From an uncultured beta proteobacterium (lineage in GTDB: Bacteria; Pseudomonadota; Gammaproteobacteria; Burkholderiales; SG8-41): a DNA stretch of 49,476 nt. The notes under the pieces were generated by a model. It was not told the DNA's origin, searched no databases, and worked only from the letters and a program-made list of their open reading frames with translations. A program made the position numbers and the translations under genes. The number at the start of each line of letters is the position of its first letter. Position 1 is the stretch's first letter. Location: NCBI GenBank assembly GCA_902825845.1, contig CADECM010000011.1, positions 17,054 to 66,529 of the forward strand. Reading direction: 5' to 3'. Positions 42,736-49,476 of the stretch are shown here, piece by piece.

Positions 42736-43494
42736 CTATTTTGCGGCCGCAGCGGTGGCCGGCGCGCTCTTCAACGACGCCAGTTTCTTGAAATCGATGG
42801 CGCTGAGCGCCTGCTTGAGGTCTTTCATTTCGATGCCGGTGCCGCGCAGCTCAACCACAAAGCGCCCGCCGACAATGACATCGACTTCGCCCCGTTTGTC
42901 CTTGGCGTTCCACTTTTCATGCATCTTGCGGCCATCGACAGTCGACGTTTTCTCGTAACCCCGGTCCGTCTCGCGATCGATCTCCACCATCGCCCAGCCC
43001 GCCGCCGCCATTCCCGCAATGCCGCTCATCGACCCGGTATCGATGATCTTCAAACGAACCCGCGTGTTGGCATCGCCCGCGTACCGCGCCTGAACCTGCG
43101 ACACCTTCACGCCCATGGCCGCGGTTTTTTCGCCGGAAGCCTCGCCGCGCTTCAATCCCGCCATCGTCTCCGGCAGCAAGGCCTTCAAATCGCGGAAATC
43201 CACCGGCTCCACCGCGCCCTTGCCGTCGCCGCCCGCCATCGCGCCCATCATCGCCGACGCCGCCGCCATCGCATCCGCGCCCTGCTTGATCGCTTCCTGC
43301 GGCGTTTGCGGCGGACTGGACTTGCCTGCCCGGGCAACCGCCTCCATTTTTTTCGCCGCTTCCGCCATTCTGGCGGCAGCCGCCTGAGCCGCCTCGGCGG
43401 CCTCCTGCTCCTTGCTCTTGCCGCAGCCGGTCAATTGTGTGAGGCAAAGAACCGCGATCGACACCCCTGACAGTATCGTCTTCCCGCTCACCAT
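42736..43494 (-). CDS. Predicted lipoprotein of unknown function
   Basis: 252 aa from the ATG giving MVSGKTILSG, with GGGGAG upstream. The signal sequence ends in LTQLTGC, a lipobox, so the protein is probably lipid-anchored. Residues about 25-60 are an Ala/Glu/Lys-rich predicted coiled coil (KEQEAAEAAQAAAARMAEAAKKME). The C-terminal half is a soluble domain (FRDLKALLPETMAGLKRGEASGEK, then VEIDRETDRGYEKTSTVDG and VIVGGRFVVELRG) that I do not recognise as characterised. The gene is divergent from the retron promoter, 113 nt away. Confidence 0.7.
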   Translation of the reverse strand: MVSGKTILSGVSIAVLCLTQLTGCGKSKEQEAAEAAQAAAARMAEAAKKMEAVARAGKSSPPQTPQEAIKQGADAMAAASAMMGAMAGGDGKGAVEPVDFRDLKALLPETMAGLKRGEASGEKTAAMGVKVSQVQARYAGDANTRVRLKIIDTGSMSGIAGMAAAGWAMVEIDRETDRGYEKTSTVDGRKMHEKWNAKDKRGEVDVIVGGRFVVELRGTGIEMKDLKQALSAIDFKKLASLKSAPATAAAAK

Positions 43495-43607
43495 GGCTCG
43501 CTCCCCGTTTGATGTTTTCGCCAGCAATGGTGTTATGCGACGCAGGTGTTGTCAATCGCCATCGCCACACGGCCCACCTCGCGGCGCCGCGATGCCGCAA
43601 CACCCAT

Positions 43608-43636
43608 TTGACACGCGCGGTTGCTCTCCGTATCTT
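43608..43636 (+). promoter_or_regulatory. Retron promoter, near-consensus sigma-70
   Basis: TTGACA (43608-43613), exactly 17 nt, TATCTT (43631-43636). The predicted start (about 43643-43644) falls on the first base of the retron a1 repeat, the expected 5' end of an msr-msd RNA. This agreement was not imposed: the promoter and the repeat were found separately. Confidence 0.8.
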
Positions 43637-43643
43637 GCACACG

Positions 43644-43811
43644 GCAGCATGCTTCAAGCCGATGCGCGGTTGAACCATCCCCGTGATGCCAGCCGCAAGT
43701 CTCCGCGGGGTTACCCCGCGGGAAAGCACTATCGCACCACTCAGCGCATGAGCCGCGCTGCACCCTGTGCAGACACGCTCATGCAAGACCAGCAGCGTTG
43801 AAGCGTGCTGC
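43644..43811 (+). ncRNA. Retron msr-msd non-coding RNA
   Basis: About 168 nt. The ends are a1 GCAGCATGCTTCAA (43644-43657) and a2 TTGAAGCGTGCTGC (43798-43811), reverse complements over 14 bp with one G.U. The base after a1 is G43658 in an A-G-C context, as expected for the branch guanosine. The msr part holds a 6-bp stem (43666-43671/43691-43696) and a GC-rich hairpin CCGCGGGG-TTA-CCCCGCGG (43703-43721). The msd part holds a hairpin with GCATGAGC/GCTCATGC (43746-43753/43777-43784) enclosing CTGCAC-CCT-GTGCAG (43758-43772), separated by a 4x4 internal loop. The predicted cDNA would be about 60-70 nt. Six T follow a2. Confidence 0.82.
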
Positions 43812-43832
43812 TTTTTTCGTCGTCCCGCATCC

Positions 43833-45170
43833 GTGACCGCACGCCAACGCATCGCACTGGGCATTGCCGACGCCCTGCTCGCCGGAGAGTGCGAGGCCAC
43901 ATCCGCGCGCCTGCGCTGCGAGCGCGCACTCGCCAGCCGCGCGCGCTGGATCGGACGTTTGGCGCGGCAAATAGTGGCGCAGTTTGCGGATAACTGGCGC
44001 GACACCGCGCGCCATGAGATGGCAAAAGCGATAGTGCTGTCGCAAGCGTTCGACGATGCATGGCGCGGCAGGCGGCCGCCGCGGCTGCGCCGTTTTCCAC
44101 TGACGCCGCCGCGCATGAGCGCGTTGCCGCGCGCACTGATCGATTGCGTGGTGCCCGATTTGCCGACACCGCGCGACATTGCGCAATGGCTCAACCTGAG
44201 TGACGGCGAACTCGCCTGGCTCACCGGGCCGTTGCAACACCCGCGCACGAATGACGCGCGCCATTCACACTACAACCACCGCTGGCTGCCCAAACGCAGC
44301 GGCGGCCTGCGCCTGCTGGAAATCCCCAAGGCGCAATTGTGCGCCGTTCAACACCGCGTGCTGCGCGGCCTGCTCGAATACGTGCCTCCGCATCAGGCCG
44401 CGCACGGCTTCCGCCAACGGCATTCCTGCATCACCAACGCCCGCCCGCACGTCGGGCAGGCTGTCGTTGTACGCATGGATCTCGAAGATTTCTTCGGCCA
44501 CGTCGGCGGCGGAAAAGTGTATGAACTGTTTGCCGCGCTCGGCTACCCGGCCGCGGCGGCGCGCACGCTCACGCGGCTCACCACCTGTGCCACGCCGCGG
44601 CAGGCACCAAGCCATGCGGCAGACGGTGCCCGCGCCGCGGCATGGCACGCCCGCAAGCGCCTTGCCTCGCCCCACCTGCCACAGGGTGCGCCCACCTCGC
44701 CCGCGCTGGCCAACCTGTGCGCCTTCAACTTCGATGTGCGGGTGCAGGCGCTGGCCGACTCATTCGGCGCGCAATACACGCGTTACGCCGATGACCTGAC
44801 CTTCTCCGGCAACGACATGCTGGCGCGCCGCGTGCAAACCTTCGCCGCCCATGTGGCCGCGATTGCGCTCGACGAGGGATTTCGCGTCAATCACCGCAAG
44901 ACGCGTGTCATGCGCGCCGCCACCCGCCAGCAAGTGACGGGGATCGTGGTCAATCGCGTGCCCAACCTGCCGCGCGAACACTTCGACCAGCTCAAAGCCA
45001 CGCTGCACAATTGCCTAAGGCAGGGTCCCGCGTCGCAATGCCCCGCGGGGATGCAGCAATTCAGAAATCATCTTGCCGGCCATATCGCACAATATTCCGC
45101 GATCCATTCGGCGCGCGGCGCGCGCCTGCTGGACATGTTTATGCGCATCGCCTGGGATGACGCCGTGTAG
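43833..45170 (+). CDS. Retron reverse transcriptase
   Basis: 445 aa from GTG 43833, the first usable start after a2; an earlier GTG at 43767 lies inside the msd hairpin. Residues 1 to about 110 form a basic, helical N-terminal extension. The RT core follows: HYNHRWLPKRSGGLRLLEIPK, retron NAxxH motif as NARPH (202-206), RMDLEDFF with the first catalytic Asp (D216), QGAPTSPALANL (from 284), YADD (318-321) and the retron VTG motif in VTGIVVN (368-370). This is the myxobacterial-type (Mx162-like) retron RT organisation as I recall it. It would make msDNA from the upstream RNA. No effector gene is adjacent. Confidence 0.93.
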   Translation: MTARQRIALGIADALLAGECEATSARLRCERALASRARWIGRLARQIVAQFADNWRDTARHEMAKAIVLSQAFDDAWRGRRPPRLRRFPLTPPRMSALPRALIDCVVPDLPTPRDIAQWLNLSDGELAWLTGPLQHPRTNDARHSHYNHRWLPKRSGGLRLLEIPKAQLCAVQHRVLRGLLEYVPPHQAAHGFRQRHSCITNARPHVGQAVVVRMDLEDFFGHVGGGKVYELFAALGYPAAAARTLTRLTTCATPRQAPSHAADGARAAAWHARKRLASPHLPQGAPTSPALANLCAFNFDVRVQALADSFGAQYTRYADDLTFSGNDMLARRVQTFAAHVAAIALDEGFRVNHRKTRVMRAATRQQVTGIVVNRVPNLPREHFDQLKATLHNCLRQGPASQCPAGMQQFRNHLAGHIAQYSAIHSARGARLLDMFMRIAWDDAV

Positions 45171-45181
45171 GCGTGACGGAT

Positions 45182-45201
45182 GGCGCCCGGCGCCGGACGC
45201 C
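45182..45201. terminator. GC-rich inverted repeat between convergent retron RT and oxidoreductase genes
   Basis: GGCGCCCGG (45182-45190) and CCGGACGCC (45193-45201) are reverse complements with one mismatch, in the 39-nt gap between the two stops. The loop is very tight and there is no T run, so a terminator role is tentative. Confidence 0.3.
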
Positions 45202-45209
45202 CGGCACGG

Positions 45210-46178
45210 CTACGGAATGCGCACCACCACTTTGCCCAGCAACTGATCCGTCTCCACATACGCCTTCGCCGCCGGCAGTTCGTCAAAACCGAATACGCGG
45301 TCGATGACCGGCACAATGGCGCCAGACGCCAGCGCCGGATACACGTCGCGCATGAAGCCCTGCATCGAGGCGGCGCGATGCGCGGGGGTAAGCGGTGTGT
45401 TGGAAATGCCGCTGATCTGCAGCCGCTTGCCGTGCACCGCCTCGAGGTCGAAATCGGCGTGCATCTGGCCATCGACGTAGCCCACAATGATCACGCGGCC
45501 AAAATCAGCGGCTGCGCGCACGCACCCCGGGAAAGCGCTGCCGCCGACGAGGTTGACGGCGACGTTGACACCCTTGCCGCCGGTGGCCTGCAGTGCCGCG
45601 TCGGCAAACGCGCCGCCGCGCCCCTCGATGCCCACATCAAGGCCCAGGGTCTTTAACACGGCGAGCTTGCGCGCGGCGCCCGACACGCCGATCACGCGCG
45701 CGCCCAGCGCTTTCGCGATTTGCAACGCGGCGACACCCACGCCCGAGGACGCGCCCAGCAGCAGCACCCACTCGCCGGCCTGCGCGCGGCCGAACTCGAC
45801 GACGGCTTCCCACGCGGTAATGTACGCCGCCGGCAGCGCCGCTGCCTGTTCCCACGACAGGTTGTCGGGCATGATCGCGGCCAGCGCCGGATTCACCGCC
45901 GCATACTCGGCAAAGCAGGCGTGGGCACGAAACAGCACGCGATCGCCCGCGTTGAAGCGGCTGTTGCCCGCGTCGATGACTTCACCCGAGCCGTCGATCC
46001 CCGCAGGCCGCCCAGCCGCGGCACTGTGGCGGTGAATGCGCGCCAGCATGTCGCCGCGATTGATCGACGTCGCGCGCATGCGCACCAGCATTTCACCCGC
46101 CGCGGGTTGCGGCAACGGCTGGTCGCGCAATTCGAGTTCGGTGCGATCGCCGGTCTTCTTGATCCAGTAAGCTTGCAT
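45210..46178 (-). CDS. Zinc-independent MDR-family NAD(P)H:quinone/enone oxidoreductase
   Basis: 322 aa, ATG after AAAAGGAC. Medium-chain dehydrogenase/reductase of the quinone oxidoreductase type: GroES-like N-domain (MLVRMRATSINRGDMLARI, GIDGSGEVIDAG) and a Rossmann domain with GASSGVGVAALQIAKALGARVIGV. The zinc-binding Cys/His set is absent, which separates it from alcohol dehydrogenases. It reduces quinones or enones using NADPH in the cytosol. The 3' end is convergent with the retron RT gene; no functional link is implied. Confidence 0.9.
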   Translation of the reverse strand: MQAYWIKKTGDRTELELRDQPLPQPAAGEMLVRMRATSINRGDMLARIHRHSAAAGRPAGIDGSGEVIDAGNSRFNAGDRVLFRAHACFAEYAAVNPALAAIMPDNLSWEQAAALPAAYITAWEAVVEFGRAQAGEWVLLLGASSGVGVAALQIAKALGARVIGVSGAARKLAVLKTLGLDVGIEGRGGAFADAALQATGGKGVNVAVNLVGGSAFPGCVRAAADFGRVIIVGYVDGQMHADFDLEAVHGKRLQISGISNTPLTPAHRAASMQGFMRDVYPALASGAIVPVIDRVFGFDELPAAKAYVETDQLLGKVVVRIP

Positions 46179-46218
46179 CGATTGTCCTTTTTATCCGTTA
46201 CCGCCCGCGGCCGGGGCG

Positions 46219-47076
46219 CTACGTGCCGACCGCGCCTTTGGAGCGCTCCATGGCCTTGGGTATTGCGTTCATGAACCGCGCCACCGCTGCAAGCAGCGCG
46301 TCGCGCAGACCCGCCGTGCCAATGCGTTGATAGGCCGCGCCGCTGGGCGAACGCGCAAACCGGATATAGGTTTCGATGTCACTGTCCGCGAGCGGGCGGT
46401 AGGTATAGAGCATGCTCGACATGACAAATTGTTCGGTCTGCCTTTGCACCTCCGGCATGCCCGATTTAATCTGCTTGCGCAGGGCTTCGGCAGGCACCTG
46501 CCGCTCCCTGGGCTGCGCGGCGTTAACCCCGAGCGCGCTTCCCAGCAGAATCGCCTCCATAATGTCGTTCATCACGTCCTGCGCGCCGGTTGCACGGTTC
46601 AAATCCTCAATCAGGCGCACGCGGCCGGCGGGTGCCGGTTTTGTCTGCAATGACTGCACGTAGGCCTCGATTTTTGCCGCCGCTCCCGGTTCGGCCGCTG
46701 CATTTTCCAGTGCAGTAATGCGGCGTCCCAGCGGTGTATCCAGCCATCGCAGCGCATCATCGACCTGAGCGGCGCTCAGCGTGCCCAGCCTCGCGCGGAA
46801 TGTCTCCAGCATCGGTGCGGACCGGAAACTCTGCATCGCGGCATCGCGCAGGGCCGCGCGCACCTGGGCCGGCATCGGCTGCCGCGTTTCATCCAGGCCG
46901 CCCAGTATGCCGGGCAACACTTGCCCGATCGAATGATTGATGCCGGATGCTTCCATCAAGCGGTCGATTCTGGCGGCGTGCGGCGACGCGGCGTGCGCCG
47001 CTGCGACGCACAGCAGCATCGCCAGCACCAGCGGCAAGGCACGCAACAGGGCAAACCATCCGCGCAATCGTTTCAT
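46219..47076 (-). CDS. Secreted helical protein, DUF2059-like
   Basis: 285 aa, ATG after CGGGAG. A signal peptide is clear (Arg-rich start, LPLVLAMLLCVAAAHAA, cleavage A-H-A-A about residue 29). The mature part is helical with R-I-D-R-L-M-E-A-S-G-I near its start and again a helical segment (TYIRFARSPSGAAYQ) near its end, features of the DUF2059 family found in many Gram-negative exported proteins of unknown function. I cannot assign a role. Upstream lies the second Bug receptor gene on the same strand, 46 nt away. Confidence 0.7.
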   Translation of the reverse strand: MKRLRGWFALLRALPLVLAMLLCVAAAHAASPHAARIDRLMEASGINHSIGQVLPGILGGLDETRQPMPAQVRAALRDAAMQSFRSAPMLETFRARLGTLSAAQVDDALRWLDTPLGRRITALENAAAEPGAAAKIEAYVQSLQTKPAPAGRVRLIEDLNRATGAQDVMNDIMEAILLGSALGVNAAQPRERQVPAEALRKQIKSGMPEVQRQTEQFVMSSMLYTYRPLADSDIETYIRFARSPSGAAYQRIGTAGLRDALLAAVARFMNAIPKAMERSKGAVGT

Positions 47077-47122
47077 GACGCACTCCCGGAGGCCGGCAAG
47101 TGCCGGGCGTCAGCATACATGT

Positions 47123-48085
47123 TTATTCGATGCGAATACCGACTTCCCGGATGACCTTCGCCCAAGTGACGAATTCACGCTTGATGAATGCGCCGAATTG
47201 CTCCGGCGTGCTGGCCACGGGCTCGGCACCCAGCGTAACGATGCGGCTTCGCACCTCGGGAATCGCGATGGACCTGGCGATGGCCTGGTACAACCTGTCG
47301 ATCGCCGCGCGCGGCGTGCCGGCCGGCACCAGCGCGCCGTTCCATTCATTGGCTTCGAAGCCGGGCACCGCCGCTTCCGCAATGCTCGGCACATCGGGCA
47401 AGGCCACGCTGCGCTTCAGGCTGGACACCGCCAGCGGCCGCAGGCGGCCCGAGGTGAAATGCTGGATGGCCGAAGGAATCGTCGCGAACAGTGCCGCGGT
47501 CTCTCCCGACACCAGCGACACCACGGCCGGTCCGCCGCCCTTGTAGGGTACGTGCGTCATCTTGATGCCGGTGGCCGAACTGAAGCGCTCGGTCGCCAGA
47601 TGATTGGCGCTGACGTTTCCAGCCGACGCGTAGTTCAGCGCGCCCGGCGATTGTTTGGCCAGCGCGATCAGCGCCTTGACCGATCTCGCGGGCACCGAGG
47701 GATGCACCGACAGCACCAGGGTGACGATGGAGATGTGCGATACAGGCAGCAGATCCTTCTCCGAGTCATAAGGCATTTTCTTGAACAGGCTCGGATTGGC
47801 GCCGAACGCGATGTTGGGCACCCCCACGGTGTGGCCATCCGGCGTGGCTTTCGCGGCGAGGTCAAGACCGATGGTGGACGATCCGCCCGGCCGGTTTTCG
47901 ACGACCACCTGCTGGCCGAGAATGTCACTCATGCGCGGCGCCAGCAGACGCAACAACACATCGGTGGAGCCGCCCGGTGAGTAGGGCACGATGACGCGGA
48001 TGGGCCGCGTCGGAAAATTCTGCGCCCACACGGCACTCGCCCACAACGCGGCACCGACAACCATAAGTAATTGTTTTAATTTCAT
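47123..48085 (-). CDS. Bug-family (TctC-like) periplasmic solute receptor, second copy
   Basis: 320 aa from the ATG giving MKLKQLLMVVG with GGAGG upstream. Signal peptide with cleavage near A-V-W-A-Q. Bug hallmarks are FPTRPIRVIVPYSPGGSTD, NRPGGSSTIG and HVPYKGGGPAVVSLVSG. It differs clearly from the receptor at 1015-2016, so the two likely bind different acids. No tctAB-type membrane genes are present. It is divergent from the Gfo/Idh/MocA gene with a 280-nt gap containing a clean palindrome. Confidence 0.92.
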   Translation of the reverse strand: MKLKQLLMVVGAALWASAVWAQNFPTRPIRVIVPYSPGGSTDVLLRLLAPRMSDILGQQVVVENRPGGSSTIGLDLAAKATPDGHTVGVPNIAFGANPSLFKKMPYDSEKDLLPVSHISIVTLVLSVHPSVPARSVKALIALAKQSPGALNYASAGNVSANHLATERFSSATGIKMTHVPYKGGGPAVVSLVSGETAALFATIPSAIQHFTSGRLRPLAVSSLKRSVALPDVPSIAEAAVPGFEANEWNGALVPAGTPRAAIDRLYQAIARSIAIPEVRSRIVTLGAEPVASTPEQFGAFIKREFVTWAKVIREVGIRIE

Positions 48086-48291
48086 TTTTCCTCCAATGAT
48101 CGGGTTATGCCCTGGCCGCAACAAACGCCTTGCCGCAGCGGCATCGCGCGGCGAACGCCGTGCACGGATTGCGATTGGACACTACGGGATTTGGCACTGC
48201 GTGATATGCCGTAACGCACACCCCGATTCGGATGTGTCCCGGCAATGCGCGGCAAGGTTGTAACGACCGTGGCCGACGATACCTTGTTCGC

Positions 48292-48317
48292 TTTTGGTGG
48301 TCAACGCGACACCAAAA
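48292..48317. promoter_or_regulatory. Palindrome upstream of the Gfo/Idh/MocA gene (candidate operator)
   Basis: TTTTGGTG (48292-48299) and CACCAAAA (48310-48317) are perfect 8-bp reverse complements, 10 nt apart (18-bp centre spacing, close to two helical turns). It lies about 50 nt before the ATG and overlaps a weak promoter-like pair (GTCAAC, 17 nt, TTAAAT at 48323-48328). The other 200 nt of this divergent gap show nothing recognisable. Confidence 0.5.
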
Positions 48318-48365
48318 CATGATTAAATGCAGGCCCGTTTCATCAACGCAGCAGGAGAGTTTGGC

Positions 48366-49439
48366 ATGAGTTTTCCGGTCAAAATGGGCATCGTCGGTCT
48401 CGGCCGCTGGGCCAAGGTACTGACACGCGCCGTTTCCGGCAAGTCGGAACGACTGCAGATTGTCGCCGGCTACAGCCGTTCGCAGGTCAAGCGCGACGAA
48501 TTCCAGAAAGAATTCAACGTGCCCGGGGTCCCCGACATGCAGGCCATGCTGTCCGATCCGGACATCAAGGGCGTGATCCTCACGGTGCCCAATGAACAAC
48601 ATCTGCCGCTGGCGGAAATGGTGGCAAAGGCGGGCAAGCACGTTTACACCGAAAAACCGATCGCGCAAACGCTGGCAGACGGGCTGAAAATCGAGGCCCT
48701 GGAAAAACAGTACGGTGTCACCGTCACCGTCGGCCACAGCGCGCGGCTGATGGCGGGCATCCGCATCATCAAGGACCATATCGACCGCGACGCACTCGGC
48801 CGCGTCGGTTTCATGGAGGCGAATTTTTCCAACGAGCGCGCACTGGAACTCACGCCCCAGACCTGGCGTTGGTACAAGGACCGCGCCCCCGGCGGCAATC
48901 TGTCGCAACTGTGCATTCACCAGTTCGATGTACTGCATCTGCTGGGCGGGCCGGTGGTCGAAGTCAGTTCGATGGCATCGAAACTGTCGCCGGTGGGCGC
49001 CGAGGTCGACGACCAGTCGATGAACATCATCCGCTTTGCGGACGGCAAACTGGGCTACGTCGGCTCCAGCTGGACCTCGCCCGGCATCTTTGCCGTGCGC
49101 GTGTTCGGGTCCAAAGGCCTGATGCACTACGAAATCGATTTCGGCACCTGGGATACCCCGCACCTGCTGCACAAGGCGTCGGTGCTCTACATCCAGCGCG
49201 GCAAAGACGGCTGGGGCAAGCGCGAGGAACTCAGGATTCCGGAGAGCGACATGTTCCGCGCCGAACTGGAAATGTTCGCCGACAGCTGCGTCAGCGGTAA
49301 ATCCGGCGAACTCACCGCCTACAACGGCAATGTGGCCGTGGCGATGGTCGATGCCGCGCTGCGTTCCATCGAAAAAAACGGCCAGGCGGTGAAAGTGGCC
49401 GATATTCTGAGTGAAACCCGCAATAAAGTTGGCATCTGA
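48366..49439 (+). CDS. Gfo/Idh/MocA-family oxidoreductase
   Basis: 357 aa from the ATG after AGGAGA; an in-frame ATG at 48327 precedes the ribosome site. The Rossmann motif G-I-V-G-L-G-R-W (GxGxxG) is at the N-terminus, and the family signature EKPIAQT follows with HSARLMAG. The C-terminal half is the GFO_IDH_MocA_C beta-sheet domain (YVGSSWTSPGIFAVRVFGSKG). These enzymes oxidise or reduce sugars, inositols or other polyols and bile pigments with NAD(P). The substrate is unknown. Proximity to a Bug receptor and the palindrome suggest regulation by an imported acid or sugar acid (inference). Confidence 0.92.
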   Translation: MSFPVKMGIVGLGRWAKVLTRAVSGKSERLQIVAGYSRSQVKRDEFQKEFNVPGVPDMQAMLSDPDIKGVILTVPNEQHLPLAEMVAKAGKHVYTEKPIAQTLADGLKIEALEKQYGVTVTVGHSARLMAGIRIIKDHIDRDALGRVGFMEANFSNERALELTPQTWRWYKDRAPGGNLSQLCIHQFDVLHLLGGPVVEVSSMASKLSPVGAEVDDQSMNIIRFADGKLGYVGSSWTSPGIFAVRVFGSKGLMHYEIDFGTWDTPHLLHKASVLYIQRGKDGWGKREELRIPESDMFRAELEMFADSCVSGKSGELTAYNGNVAVAMVDAALRSIEKNGQAVKVADILSETRNKVGI

Positions 49440-49476
49440 GCGAAAATTCGCAAAGATCGGCCGTTACACAGCAGTT

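Noticed and set aside
43767..43832. Longer start of the retron RT at GTG 43767
   Set aside because: This start lies inside the msd hairpin and the coding frame would run through a2 and the T run. The GTG at 43833 is the first start after the non-coding RNA and matches where the family extension begins.
1..49476. tRNA, rRNA, CRISPR or insertion-sequence features
   Set aside because: No cloverleaf-like sequence, regular repeat-spacer array, transposase-like protein or terminal inverted repeat was seen on reading both strands.

Overview
The window is GC-rich, densely coded DNA, very probably chromosomal and from a betaproteobacterium of the Burkholderiales/Alcaligenaceae type. The reasons are two orphan Bug-family (TctC-like) periplasmic receptors, the phhB-rsgA pair, a CobD/CbiB-family membrane protein, a GluQRS gene, a malic enzyme/phosphotransacetylase fusion, and many scattered CoA, aldolase, dioxygenase and FAH catabolic genes. 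The taxonomic placement is inference from gene content. I found no rRNA, tRNA, insertion sequence or CRISPR array.

Layout. 1-1021: end of phhB, then rsgA. 1015-6000: catabolic block with a Bug receptor, a class III CoA-transferase, an HCCA-isomerase-like thioredoxin-fold protein, an ACMSD-like amidohydrolase and a TauD dioxygenase. 6231-10459: two-gene RND efflux system. 10487-14961: housekeeping genes on the minus strand (CobD/CbiB-like, GreB-like, DUF938 methyltransferase, patatin, YbaK-type deacylase, NUDIX), several joined by 4-nt start/stop overlaps. 15095-15889: a small secreted protein and a thioesterase. 16106-21775: a complete dipeptide/oligopeptide ABC operon (binding protein, two permeases, two ATPases) with a palindrome and a strong hairpin in its leader and another hairpin after the binding-protein gene; it is followed by a convergent M14-type aspartoacylase-like hydrolase. 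23055-29693: a jelly-roll-like protein of unknown role, fumC, maeB, a two-gene HdrB/HdrC-like Fe-S pair and an HpcH/HpaI aldolase. 29891-34266: proline iminopeptidase, FAH-family protein, TPR protein, a second TauD dioxygenase and gluQ. 34477-42641: two large GGDEF-EAL proteins, a patatin lipoprotein, a CMD-family protein translationally coupled to an isolated LeuC N-terminal-like domain, and an alpha/beta hydrolase. 42736-49439: a lipoprotein, the retron, an MDR oxidoreductase, a secreted helical protein, a second Bug receptor and a Gfo/Idh/MocA oxidoreductase.

The most notable element is a retron at about 43608-45170. A consensus-like sigma-70 promoter (TTGACA, 17 nt, TATCTT) places the transcription start at or next to a 14-nt sequence (a1) whose reverse complement (a2, one G.U) lies 140 nt further on. 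Between them are a GC-rich msr-type hairpin and an msd-type hairpin of about 39 nt, with a G directly after a1 in an AGC context as expected for the branch nucleotide. 21 nt after a2 starts a 445-aa reverse transcriptase carrying YADD plus both retron signatures, NAxxH (NARPH) and VTG. No separate effector gene is adjacent, so the roughly 110-residue N-terminal extension of the RT is the only visible candidate partner.

Other points of interest are the isolated LeuC N-terminal domain, recurring AT-rich elements in front of catabolic and signalling genes, and several unusually clean palindromes in operon leaders.
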